Below are positions 1 to 9,669 of a stretch of DNA of 64,000 bases, one piece after another. The stretch's first letter is position 1. The number at the start of each line of letters is the position of its first letter. The translations under genes were made by a program, and so were the position numbers. The stretch comes from Paratinospora sagittata. Lineage: Eukaryota; Streptophyta; Magnoliopsida; Ranunculales; Menispermaceae. The stretch lies in the NCBI GenBank assembly GCA_035771175.1, contig CM069603.1, positions 24,528,286-24,592,285 of the forward strand. The letters run 5' to 3'. Below the pieces are notes generated by a model. That model searched no databases, was not told where the DNA came from, and was given only the letters and a program-made list of their open reading frames with translations.

Positions 1-2
1 AG

Positions 3-131
3 AGCACACATGGTTCTTCAAGACCACAAGCACCAAGGAAACCCAAGAATTTTGCACCTAGTTCCAGTGGATCCAAGAAGGATGAGGAGGCCGAAAGAAA
101 AAAAAAAGGGAAGGGTCCCAGTATGAGCTAA
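3..131 (+). pseudogene. Family A element A0: 3' end of ORF2
   Basis: This is the last ~43 codons of the A-family second ORF; the rest lies outside the window. The reading frame ends in a serine-rich then highly charged tail (KKDEEAERKKKGKG) and a TAA at 129-131. The same tail occurs in A1 (near 9670) and A2 (near 39295). A neighbouring frame stays open to a TAG near position 60, so the true C-terminal frame is not certain. The tail looks disordered and basic. Function unknown. Confidence 0.6.
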
Positions 132-270
132 GCCTACCCACTTTTTGATGTTTTCAAAAGGGGGAGAAGAGAAAATGCAGATACCATTCTAAATTTGTTA
201 TATGTTTAATACATGAATATAATTATCCGCATGATCTCTGAGTATTTGAAATCATCAAAAAGGGGAAGAT
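132..270 (+). other. A0 3' untranslated region and polypurine tract
   Basis: Short non-coding stretch between ORF2 and the LTR. The purine run at 257-269 (AAAAAGGGGAAGA) directly precedes the LTR start TGTTATCTC, as expected for the plus-strand DNA primer of an LTR retrotransposon. The 13 bases before it (GAAATCATC) match the polypurine context of the B elements at 56331 and, on the minus strand, at 23876. Confidence 0.8.
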
Positions 271-621
271 TGTTATCTCAATGAATCCCATGATATGAAT
301 GTTTTGATGATTCCAAATATCTTCAGTTTGTGTATCTAATGATCTTGTCAAGTGTTTTAGATTTATCAAGAATCAAGATCAAGGAACTGTGCTCACAAGC
401 CCATTGAACATCACAAAGTAAAGTTCCGAGTCTATCTATACTTAGAATGTAAAGTCTATCGATCAACTTACTCTCAGCAAGAATTTATTGTTTGCATATT
501 TTGATCGTAACATTTTAATCGTACCCTATGATTTCTAAAGTATTTCATTTGATTAAGAGAAATAATGATGTTTTATCGAGCTTTAATCGAGAAATAAAAA
601 ACCATTTTTATAAAGTCTTTC

Positions 622-1170
622 AGGACGCTAATGTTTTAGCAGCGCTCTCCTGGACTTGATGAGTCACAACGCTGATAAAATATTAGGAAGCTCAAGGCTG
701 AATTGAACTGATTAATAAGGACGCTTACTTTTGTGTAGCGACCTTTCTTTTATCAACCTTTGAGAATGTCAGGACACTGACTTAGTTTCAACTCGCTGAA
801 AGTTCTTTTCGTCTTTAAGTGATTTTTATCTTTCAGGACGCTGATAAGTTATAAGTTGAATAAATTATCAGGACGCTACTTGTGTGGGAGCTTCGTCATC
901 TTTAGAATCAACTTAAATAACTTTCAGGATGCTTACCATCCTTCAGCACACTTAACATTGTTTTAAATCTATTTTTAATAGTTCAGGACGCTTACTCTTG
1001 AATAGTGTCGTCGTGTGTCAAATGTTTTAAAACAAAGCAGGACGCTTATTGCAAAATAGCACCCTCACGATTCGAGTCGTTCAATTATCAAAGTAAGTCA
1101 CGACGCTTACTATTTAGTAGCGCCCTCACTTCATTGTTTAGTAGGACGTTGATGTTCTATGAGCGCCCTC
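622..1170 (+). repeat. U3 array of AGGACGCT / AGCGCCCTC inverted motifs (A0)
   Basis: About a dozen copies of AGGACGCT or one-base variants recur every 40-70 bp. Many are followed within 10-20 bp by AGCGCCCTC, the near reverse complement, so most units can fold as a stem-loop. Clear units start near 622, 718, 835, 868, 981, 1038, 1098 and 1142. On the sense strand each stem has one A-C mismatch; on the antisense strand the same position is a G-U wobble. Homologous arrays occur in every A and B LTR in the window. Confidence 0.85.
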
Positions 1171-1844
1171 AAAGGAACAAAACAACATAAATTATATTTT
1201 TGTTGTTATGACTTGTACGTCCTTTTAGCCAACTTTTCAAAACAACTTTTTGTAAAATTTTCTGTATTTGTAAGAGATATTCTCTGATTCACGAACCACG
1301 TCTTCTAAAACTTTCCTTATTGGTGTATCTGGAGAAAATGAGAATATTCATGAAATGTGCAGTTGTTATTTTCATGATATATTCTAGTTGTTGTAAGTAA
1401 ACGTTCATATTTGAAATTCAAATTCAAATGAACAACAACTTCATCTCTACAAGTCTATAGATAAAGACACTTAACAATTTGTTAAGACTACCGAAAATTC
1501 TCTGAGCTAAAACACTTTTTGAAAGTTAGTCGACTTTTCATATGACTCAAAAAGGTTAAGTTATTCTAGTTTCAAAGCGTTTATTTGAATCATTACTTAT
1601 TCAAATGATTTTCACACTGAGCTAAGATTCTATCTTTATCTAAAAATCGATTTGAAAGTTTGAACTATATTCACTCAAATTATTCAGCACTGTTTTTACT
1701 TATATCATTCTTGCTGAAAGAGAAATTGGAGAGATAGTTCATAGGATACAGTTGTACTCAATTTCATATCTTTTATACTGTATCAAGGTTGTAACAATAG
1801 TTAGATAAACTACTGAGTTGATATTCTATATTCAACAAGGTCAG

Positions 1845-2073
1845 GTTTTCTCACACCCGTAAGTTGAGAAATGGTAGTTCTCACACCCATAACTTGGGAT
1901 AGGTTGGTCTCACACCTGTAAGCTGAGTTGTGTAACGGTTGTTCTCACACCCGCAAGTTGAGAAAAGGTGTAACGGTTTGATTCTCATCCGTAAGAGAAT
2001 CCCTTAGTGATAAGGTTCAAAATCCTAACTGAAGAGGTTAGGTAGTGGACGTAAGCAAGTAGTCGAACCACTA
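1845..2073 (+). repeat. Leader hairpin array and conserved stem-loop (A0)
   Basis: Five or so tandem degenerate units of the form TTCTCA..CCCGTAAGT..TGAGAA, each a 6-bp perfect stem, followed by GATTCTC..GAGAATC, then CCTAAC..GTTAGG, then TAGTGG..CCACTA at 2043-2073. All lie after the TATA-like site and before the LTR end, so they should be in the RNA leader if that TATA is used. Confidence 0.75.
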
Positions 2074-2186
2074 TAAATTGACTGTATATTTGTTTACTTT
2101 TTGCACTTTAATTTTTTCCATTGTAACCGTTTTTAAATTGTCTAAGTGTCCAATTCACCCCCCTCTTGGACATATCTGGGCCAACA

Positions 2187-2410
2187 ACATTTTCATTCGA
2201 TGAGGATGACGATGAAGGTGATGAAGGTGAAGGTGAAGGTGAAGGCTCGCGAAGTGGTGGTCGTGAGGCACGGGGTCGCCTCGTGGATAGTAGAGTGGGT
2301 GTGGGGGACTCTCCAACCCCTACACTTCGCCATATAGGCCTGGGTGCTGGTGTGGAAGACTCGCCGATCTCCAATCGATGCTTGGAAGTTGTGGTTATCT
2401 TAGGAGGCAT
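2187..2410 (-). pseudogene. C1 element: ORF2 N-terminus, interrupted by A0
   Basis: The minus-strand frame starts MPPK at 2410 and runs about 74 codons to the A0 LTR boundary, where it is cut. It is rich in proline, serine and arginine and ends in a serine run, so it is probably disordered. Its position after gag and its opening resemble the A1 ORF2 (MAPKPVK at 14719). I infer that it is the C-family counterpart, but too little remains for a domain call. Open frames on the opposite strand here are shadows. Confidence 0.55.
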
Positions 2411-2828
2411 TTTGTCAAACACTATGTGTGCAAAGAAAATGAACCTAAGGGTTTTGAGTGAAAATGTGGAGAAAATGAAGACGACATGGCTTGCAATGAT
2501 GGTGGGAAGTCGAAGACACTATAATGACGTGGAAAACAAGCTAAGAAAATTGTAATTTCATTGAAAATCGAATGAGGAATGAGAATTTTAAAATTGAAGA
2601 AAATTTGTTGAAAATTGAGATTTTGGTGAAAAGTAAATGAATTAAAGGGTGTTTTTGAGATTAAAAATGATAGATTTGATGATATAAATGATGGGGAATG
2701 AGGTTAGAACAATAAAAATACTGTGAAAACAAAGTAAGGAAATTAGGTGTGAGTAGGAGTGAGAAAAGGCGGAGGAGAGTGAGAGAAATGGCTCTCAGGT
2801 TTGCTTGATTGATATCATATCAGTATTA
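2411..2828 (-). other. C1 leader region upstream of ORF2
   Basis: Non-coding, pyrimidine-rich on the minus strand, between the motif cluster at 2829-2932 and the ORF2 start. I see no convincing TATA box. Two short upstream ATGs lie on the minus strand before MPPK. It could be the leader of an ORF2 transcript. Confidence 0.4.
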
Positions 2829-2932
2829 AGGAGCGTGTTCCTCTTAGGAGGAGTGCGTTCATGTGTTCTCTGCAGAACACCTTCTGGTGTTCATGCAGAG
2901 GAGCGCGTTCCTCTTTGAGGGAACACGTTCCT
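2829..2932 (-). promoter_or_regulatory. Cluster of C-family palindromes upstream of ORF2
   Basis: Four copies of the GGAGCGCGTTCC-type palindrome lie in 104 bp: AGGAGCGTGTTCCT at 2829, a variant near 2849, AGGAGCGCGTTCCT at 2899 and GGAACACGTTCCT near 2920. The same palindrome is arrayed in the U3 of the C LTRs (6475-6835 and 21390-21750). Its presence between gag and ORF2 parallels the A1 arrangement at 14872-15090. Promoter function is inferred. Confidence 0.6.
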
Positions 2933-3799
2933 GAAGAACACAAAACACTAAAACACTTTATTTTTTATTTTCTTGACTTTCACTTTGATTAAATTGATAA
3001 CTTATGATTGTTCAAAAAAAGATTGGTCATTTCTAAGTGAACGATACATACATCAAATGATAAAAAAACTATAATCAAAATCATCCACACAAAAATAACA
3101 CACATATGTACATCAACAATAATTCGTACATGATTAACAATAATACACGTAAAATTGTTATAGATGATATATTCAAGTGAACATAAAATAATCATCGTAC
3201 ATATATTCACGTGAACACATTGGAAGTGATGTAATATGTAAGGTTCAAAATACATGCTTCCATTCAAATTGAGCAAATATCATAACAATGCTCAATAACA
3301 TAGTTCAATATTAAATGGATTAATACATATAAAAACTTGAGACACATGATCCATTTAATATAGATGAATATTCTCCATGTGAACATATGATAATCAATCT
3401 TAGCAATTTCACAAGATACACATGTACACATTACATATCTTAATTGATGATCAAAATATACATCATTCGTGATATGATCAAATCAATTAAGTTTGAAGCA
3501 TAGGCAATGAAATTTAATACTCATTTCAATTAAGGCCTAAGATATTTTCAAAATCATACAAATATTATAATTAAACATAGTATGACATGAAAAATCATCC
3601 AACTCATTCATTAATCAAGCATGTATATAATAGTACTCATCATAGCATGATGTATGCTATAAAAATAATATGAAAAGTATCATGCTTAAATGGATATTAA
3701 ATGCTTCAACATAGACATATCTCTTAATACACAATTAATTTAGGCTTAAGAGGATATGTTTAGGCCATACGTGGAATAACACAATAGAAATATTTAAAT
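2933..3799. other. AT-rich C1 spacer, no gene seen
   Basis: About 870 bp of AT-rich DNA between the gag remnant and the palindrome cluster. The short open frames have no recognisable motif. It corresponds in position to the gag-ORF2 spacer of A1. Confidence 0.5.
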
Positions 3800-5016
3800 T
3801 TAAATAGGAGTGTTACCCACAAGCGAAGACCGATTATGTAGCACTTTAAGGACCCTTGAAACTTGCATTTTGATCATCGGTTGTGTTGTTCGAGTCCTTG
3901 GTACATCCAAGTAGTTTTCGAATCCACATTTTTCATCGAGGGGTCTTTTGAAACCTTCGTATGTGAACTTGAATATTCTGATCTTCGTCTTCATCAGTTG
4001 AGGTGTAAATGAGTAAACCACTGGATATGGCACTAACTGGTTGATCATCCTCAACTTGTTCTTCTTCATCTTACTGATCGTAAACCGATGATGATATTTC
4101 ACTTTCATCCATTCTGTCTCATTCATCATCACTTGGTAAGTTAGCAAGTATTTCTCTTCTTCCGAATGAAGCTTCACTGTCTTCTGCGGAGGTCTCAAGT
4201 CTGCTTAACACAGAGAATTCTTTCAAAGCTACTGCTAAACGGATCGTCGAACATCTCAATAAAACTTTGTACTTCCATTTGTCTAGAAATCTAAGAAATA
4301 CTTAACCAATATCTGGCGAGGATAGGTTATTCCACAACTTTGCAAATTACTGACTAATTCCATCAACCTATCAAGTCCCCCGTCAATTGTTTCCTCATGC
4401 AAGAACTTGAAACTTTTAAGTGATCTTTTACGCACTTCAGTTCTTGCTGTTATTTCATCATTGGCTTCTATAGATACCAATAAGTAGCAAAACTCTTCCA
4501 AGGTGAATTCCCATGGATTAAACACTTCTGCTATGCTTGTAAGTTTTTCAGCTCAATATCTTGGAAGTTTGTTGGCAAAGCAAACGAGGCTAATCCCAGA
4601 TGGTATCTCTTGATCCAAGTCTTTTAAGTCTTCAAGAATAGATCTGAATCTGGAACATGCTTATTCAATTGGTTCATTATAAGGAATATTGAAATCTTCA
4701 AATCTTCTTTCCGCATCCCTGAGCCATGATTCTTTGTTGTCAAGTGGCGCATAGTGTACCAAATGAAGCAGTTCCCATGCTTTTTTTGCAGTCTCACATT
4801 ATCTAACTTGTTCTAACTCATTATCCGGGAGACTACAAAATAAGGCATACATCGCCTTGAAATTCAGATGATACTCTTCTCTTTCTTAAGTTGTGATCTC
4901 ATAAATGTTTTCATGAGAATCTTCCACTCATGAAAATTTTCTTTTCTAAACAATGGTGGTATGTTGGTGTATCTGATGTTGTCCATAGTATAACTAGTTG
5001 AGCACTATCCTGCCAT
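3800..5016 (-). pseudogene. C1 gag, decayed copia-type
   Basis: Minus-strand gag of the UBN2/copia type, broken by many stops and frameshifts. The start is MAG at 5016, about 40 bp inside the primer site. Near 4920-4970 the frame reads PPLFRKENFHEWKILMKTF, the N-terminal gag signature seen in A1 and A3 (PPLF..W..WM..MK.F). A segment at 4283-4525 contains NPWEFTLEEFCYLL, matching EPWEMNLKEFYDLL of A1. The open segment 3800-4198 has no clear match and may be its C-terminal part. No zinc knuckle and no protease, integrase or RT follows. Confidence 0.65.
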
Positions 5017-5056
5017 CTTAGTCAAAAAAATTGTTAGATAACCTTGAGTGTAAAAA

Positions 5057-5067
5057 CTCTGATACCA
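5057..5067 (-). other. C1 primer-binding site (initiator tRNA-Met)
   Basis: Minus-strand TGGTATCAGAG, matching the 3' end of plant initiator tRNA-Met, two bases from the end of the LTR at 5070. Confidence 0.85.
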
Positions 5068-5239
5068 CTTGTTGGCCCAGTATAACCGTCAAAGAGGGGT
5101 GGTGGTGAATTGGACTAGCTGGATTTTCGTGTTACTTTTCGGTTGATTAAATAAACATAATATAATCAGCATTAGGTAACAACAAAAGCAAAACAAATAA
5201 AGATAAGTGCAGGAAATAAATATGAACACAGAGATTTGG

Positions 5240-5272
5240 AGTGGTTCGACTTCCCTCGAGTCTACGTCCACT
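5240..5272 (-). repeat. Conserved two-part stem-loop in C1 leader
   Basis: On the minus strand: outer stem AGTGG/CCACT, an asymmetric internal loop ACGTA/GAA, and inner stem GACT/AGTC around a 7-base loop. The same layout occurs in C2 (20156-20188) with GGTT/AACC, in A1 (7501-7531) with GGC/GCC, and in the B4 solo LTR (10602-10630). Confidence 0.75.
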
Positions 5273-5329
5273 GCCCAACCACACCGGTCAAGATTCTAAT
5301 CCACTATTGGCTAATCCACTATTGGCTAA

Positions 5330-5540
5330 TGACCTACAGGCGGATTAGAAGTCGTTTACACTGAGCCTACACCAAGGCTTGGCTCAAGCCTATACACTAA
5401 CCGACACCAAGGCTTGGTTAGGAAGCCACTCACACTCTAACCTGCACTAGGGCTGGTTAAAAAGCCATAGTGTAGCCTAACTAGGGCTTGGCTAGAAAGC
5501 CACACTTGAAACCAACTGACGGGCATGATTACGAGTCGTA
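5330..5540 (-). repeat. C1 leader repeats with TTGGTT/AACC stems
   Basis: Four to five units of about 40-50 bp of the form CTAACC..CACCAAGGCTTGGTTAG..AGCC. Each has an inverted pair around a short loop. This is the C-family analogue of the TTCTCA/TGAGAA array in A LTRs. C2 has the same array at about 20250-20440. Confidence 0.7.
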
Positions 5541-6474
5541 CAATATATGGTCAAATAATCCCAAGTTGCCACACAGGTCAACAATACATCAAGATTACAA
5601 AATATAAAGAGATGTGATCAAAATCACTCTCAACAATGAAAGGTTACAATCTTAAATGAATTAACATATACTATTCCAATCACTTATGATTTTAAATGAT
5701 GCAAAGTGTTGAAATAGTTTCTCTATTCAAATGCATTCGATTCAAATATATGCAATGTAAAACAGTGAATCGATTGTGCACGATCAATCACTAGATTGAT
5801 TCTAAACAAATATGAGTTCAATGCACAAGAATCAATATACTATGATAATCAAGACTTTATGATTCTAAATGATATATGTTTAAGAACACGAATCACAAAT
5901 CTAGTATCGATTAAAACATTTATTTAAATAGGATATGATGTTAGCACATGAATCGATACCACAAACTATCTATGAAACCGCTAGTCAATGTATTTTGATA
6001 TGATCAACAAAATAGAGTTTCACACATATAACTCAATACAAAATCAGTTTAAATATAACAAGATAAGCACAAAACTGATTTGAATTCACCAAAATCACAA
6101 GAATCAAGTCTAAAGAAATGTATACCCCACAAGGTAAGATTGAAGCACAAGATTCTTCTTGTGTGAAGTTGGTTGCTCGAAAACACTATCAAGACTCAAA
6201 GATTGATGTTGAAACCACTAAAATCGTCTTAAACACTTGCACAAGAGAAACTCCAAAGTTTCTTAAGGCTTAGAAAAGATGTGGAGAAATTTTCAGAATC
6301 TTGGATCAAACGTGTTGAACTCTTGCTTGAAAGATCTTTGAAATAGGCTTAAGAAGTTGTTTTGGATGGGTATAAATATTGGAGAAAAATCACACAAGTT
6401 TTCTCAAGTTTTGCAAAAGTTGCTCTTCAAATGAGCAAGTGTGGTATATATAGACAAACACCACACGGAGGTAC

Positions 6475-6835
6475 AGGAACGCATTCCTCAAAGTAGGAGA
6501 GAAATTTGAAAAGTTCTAGATTTCCCTCCACTGAAGGAGCGCGTTCCTTACTTTAGGAACCCTTTCCTCAATATGTCGTTGGGCATAGGAACGGGTTCCT
6601 TCCACTAGAACCATTGACTCTTAAAAGATTTCATATTTTGTCTTTGGCAACAGGAGTACATTCATCCTAACAGGAGCACGTTCATTCTCCCAGATCAAAA
6701 AAAATCAGAGTCTTGGGAAATGCCTTAGGAACGACTTTCTCTTACAAGGAGGGCATCCCTTAAACCCTAACAAAAAGTTTTGAGTTTCAAGAAAAATATA
6801 CAGGAGCGAGTTCCTTCAAACAGGAACGCGTTCCT
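6475..6835 (-). repeat. C1 U3 array of AGGAACGCGTTCCT palindromes
   Basis: Seven or more copies of a 12-14 bp palindrome and variants lie upstream (in sense) of the TATA at 6444. The perfect copy AGGAACGCGTTCCT is at 6822-6835; variants lie near 6475, 6536, 6587, 6671 and 6801. C2 carries the array at about 21390-21750, with a perfect copy at 21390-21403. Confidence 0.85.
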
Positions 6836-7399
6836 TCACTATGAAGTGATAGAAACTCGATTTTTGATCAAATTAGGTTCAGGACACTGTCAAAAACATA
6901 GTTTAACATCTTAAAAACCTTTTGACACAATTGAGATATAATACTCAAAGTTAAAAATGAATAATTTGATCGATTAAACCAACGATTAAAATAGTGGTAA
7001 CATTTTACGTACAATGGTAAAATCATGCAAAGTTGGTGAAAATACTGCATGTTGATCACAGACAAATATATCCATGATGAGTAGTTCTAATCATGTGATA
7101 GCATAATTATCAGACTAATATGAATGCATTCATCATTAAACTCGTAAAGAAGTGTATGCATGAGAATTATAAACTATATGCATGATTTTTGAAAAGATGT
7201 AAATCATGTGTGGTTCGAACATGTAAATGTTAATTCTACAGCACTAGGATTATAAAGATATACAACCATGAAGCTCTTGAATCTTCGAGTTGTGTTGTTC
7301 CTTCCACATGCTTTGATAATGCAGTTGAGTCCATTCGATATATCTAGTTTAGCACCGAAACAACTACGTCAAAGAGAATAGATAACACAGGTATGTTGT

Positions 7400-9381
7400 T
7401 GTTGGCCCAGATATGTCCAAAAGAAGGGTGAATTGGACACTTAGACAATTTAAAAACAAATTCAATGGCAAAAATTAAACAAATATGAACAGTCGATTTA
7501 TAGTGGTTCGGCTACTTGCCTACGTCCACTACCTAACCTCCTCAGTTAGGATTTTTAACCTTATTACTAAGGGATTCTCTTACGGGTGAGAATCAAACCG
7601 TTACACCTTTTCTCAACTTGCGGGTGTGAGAACAACAGTTACACTGCTCAGCTTACAGGCGTGAGACCAACCTATCCCAATTTACGGGTGTGACACAGAC
7701 CTAAGCTTTCTCAACTTATGGGTGTGAGAACTACCGTTTCTCAACTTACGGGTGTGAGAAGACCTGACCTTGTTGAATATAGAATATCAACTTAGTAGTT
7801 TATCTAACTACTATTACAACCTTAATACAGTTTATAAGATATGAAATTGAGTACAACCGTATCCTATGAACTATCTCTCAAATTTCTCTTTCGGCAAGAA
7901 TGATATAAGTAAAAACAGTGCTTAATAATTTGAGTGAAAATAGTTCAAACTTTTAAATTGATTTTCAGATAAAGATAGAATTTAGCTTAGTGTGAAAATC
8001 ATTTGAATAAGTAATGATTCAAATAAAACATAGAATTTAGCTTAGTGTGAAAATCATTTGAATAAGTAATGATTCAAATAAAACGCTTTGAAACTAGAAT
8101 AACTTAAGCTTTTTTAATCATATGAAAATTTGACCAACTTTCAAAAAGTGTTTTAGCTCAAAGAATTTTTGGTATCTTAACAGATTGTTAAGTGTCTGTA
8201 CTTATAGACTTGTAGAGGTGAAGTTGTTGTTCATTTGAATTTGAATTTCATATATAAACGTTTACTCACAACAACTAGAATATATCATGAAAATGGCAAC
8301 TGCACATTTCATGAATATTCTAATTTTCTCCAGGTACACGAATAAGAAAAGTTTTAGAAGATGTGGTTCGTGAATCAGAGAATATCTCTTACAAATACAG
8401 AAAATTGATTTTGTAAGAAAAGTTGTTCTGAACAGATGGCGAAAAGGACGTACATGTCAGAACAACAAAAATATCATTTTTGTCGTTCCTTTGAGGATGC
8501 TCATAGAACATCAACGTCCTACTATGAGGGCGCTACTGAATAGTAAGCGTCCTGACTTATTTTGACAATTAAACGTCTTGAATCATGAGGGCGCTACTTC
8601 GCAGTTAGCGTCTTGTTTTACTTTAAAACATGAAACACACGAGGGTGCTACTTTAGAGTAAGCGCCTTGATATTTAAAAACAGTTTTAAAACAATGTTAA
8701 GTACGCTGAAAGACAGTAAGTATCCTGAGAGTTATTTAAGTTGATTCTAAATATGAGGGTGCTCCTACACAAGTAGTGTCTTGATAATTTATTCAACTTA
8801 TAACTTATCAGTGTCCTTAAAGATAGAAATCACTTAAAAGCAAAAAGAACTTCCAGCAAGCTGGAACTAAGTCAGCATCCTGACATTTTCAAATGTTGAT
8901 AAAAGAAAGGTCGCTACTAACAAGCAAGCGTCCTTATTAATCAGTTCAATTCAACCTTGAGCTTCCTAATATTTTAACAACATCCTAATTCATAGAGTCC
9001 AGGAGGGCGCTGCTAAAACATTAGTGTCCTAAAAGACTTTTATAAAAGCTATTTTTGATTTCTCAATTAAAGCTTGATAAAAATCATTGTTTCTCTTAAT
9101 CAAATCAAATTCTTTAGAAATCATAAGGTACGCTTAAAATGTTACGATCAAAATATGCAAACGATAAAATCTTGCTGAGAGTAAGTTGATCGATAGACTT
9201 TACATTCTAAGTACTAACATACTCGGAACTTTACTTTGTGATGTTCAATGGGCTTGTGAGCACAGTTCTTTGATCTTGATTCTTGAAAAATCTGAAACAC
9301 TTGACAAGATCATTAGATACACAAACTGAAGATATTTGGAATCATCAAAACCTTCATATCATTGGGTTCATTGAGATAACA
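7400..9381 (-). mobile_element. A1 3' LTR (1982 bp)
   Basis: In + coordinates it runs from TGTTGGCCC at 7400 to GAGATAACA at 9381. Stem-loop 7501-7531 has a perfect outer stem TAGTGG/CCACTA and inner stem GGC/GCC. The hairpin array lies at about 7540-7760, a TATA-like site (minus CTATAAGTA) near 8196, and the AGCGTCCT array at about 8500-9030. A short duplication of about 60 bp within U3 lies near 7965-8085. Confidence 0.92.
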
Positions 9382-9669
9382 ATCTCTCCCTTTTTGATGA
9401 TTTCAAATACTCCGAGATCATGCAGATAACTATATTCATATATTAAACATATAACGAATTTATAATGGTATCTACATACATATTAGTTGTATCTCATTTC
9501 AATCATAAAGATTTACATGATAAGTTGCAAAGAGTACAATATACAAGAGTGAATACACAAACTTAGTAGAACTCCCCCTACATGTAGCTTCCCTTTTTAG
9601 AGCTAACTTAGCCTTAATATCTGCATTTTTTCTTCTCCCCCTTTTGAAAACATCAAAAAGTGGGTAGGC
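9382..9669 (-). other. A1 polypurine tract and 3' untranslated region
   Basis: On the minus strand, AAAAAGGGAGAGAT at 9382-9396 abuts the 3' LTR. The remaining ~270 bp to the ORF2 stop is non-coding. It contains a purine-rich AAAAAGGGAAGC near 9590-9600. Confidence 0.8.

Larger units (their letters stand above)
271..2186 (+). mobile_element. A0 3' LTR (family A, 1916 bp)
   Basis: The LTR starts TGTTATCTC after the polypurine tract and ends GGCCAACA. What follows is C1 ORF2 coding sequence, not a primer site, so this is the 3' LTR of an element entering from the left. Order inside: U3 motif array 622-1170, TATA-like TATAGATAAA at 1456, hairpin array about 1845-2035, conserved stem-loop 2043-2073, then the terminal block. 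The presumed target duplicate is ACATT at 2187-2191; its partner is outside the window. Confidence 0.9.
5070..7399 (-). mobile_element. C1 5' LTR, main part (family C)
   Basis: The minus-strand LTR ends GGCCAACA at 5070 next to the primer site. Its other end is split off by A1 and resumes at 19985-20029, giving about 2375 bp. Inside, in + coordinates: conserved stem-loop 5240-5272; leader repeats about 5330-5540 of the type AACC..CAAGGGCTTGGTT..AGCC; TATA (minus CTATATATAC) at 6444-6453; U3 palindrome array 6475-6835. Confidence 0.88.

Noticed and set aside
622..1170. Regularly spaced repeats resembling a CRISPR array
   Set aside because: Repeats are degenerate, 8-9 bp, variably spaced, mirrored as inverted pairs, and recur in every LTR of a plant genome; no cas-like genes.
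1005..1190. Small frame across the A0 U3 array, with relatives at 22922-23119 and 54587-54781
   Set aside because: It is the motif array read as protein; frames and stops differ between LTR copies, so no coding constraint is visible.
2146..2555. Plus-strand frames rich in Glu/Gly/Asp near 2166-2555
   Set aside because: Antisense shadow of the Ser/Pro-rich C1 ORF2; the upstream part lies in the A0 LTR.
2933..3799. A diverged LTR hidden in the C1 spacer, which would explain the palindromes
   Set aside because: No TG..CA ends, target duplication, TATA or leader repeats were found there; noted as the main alternative to the second-promoter idea.
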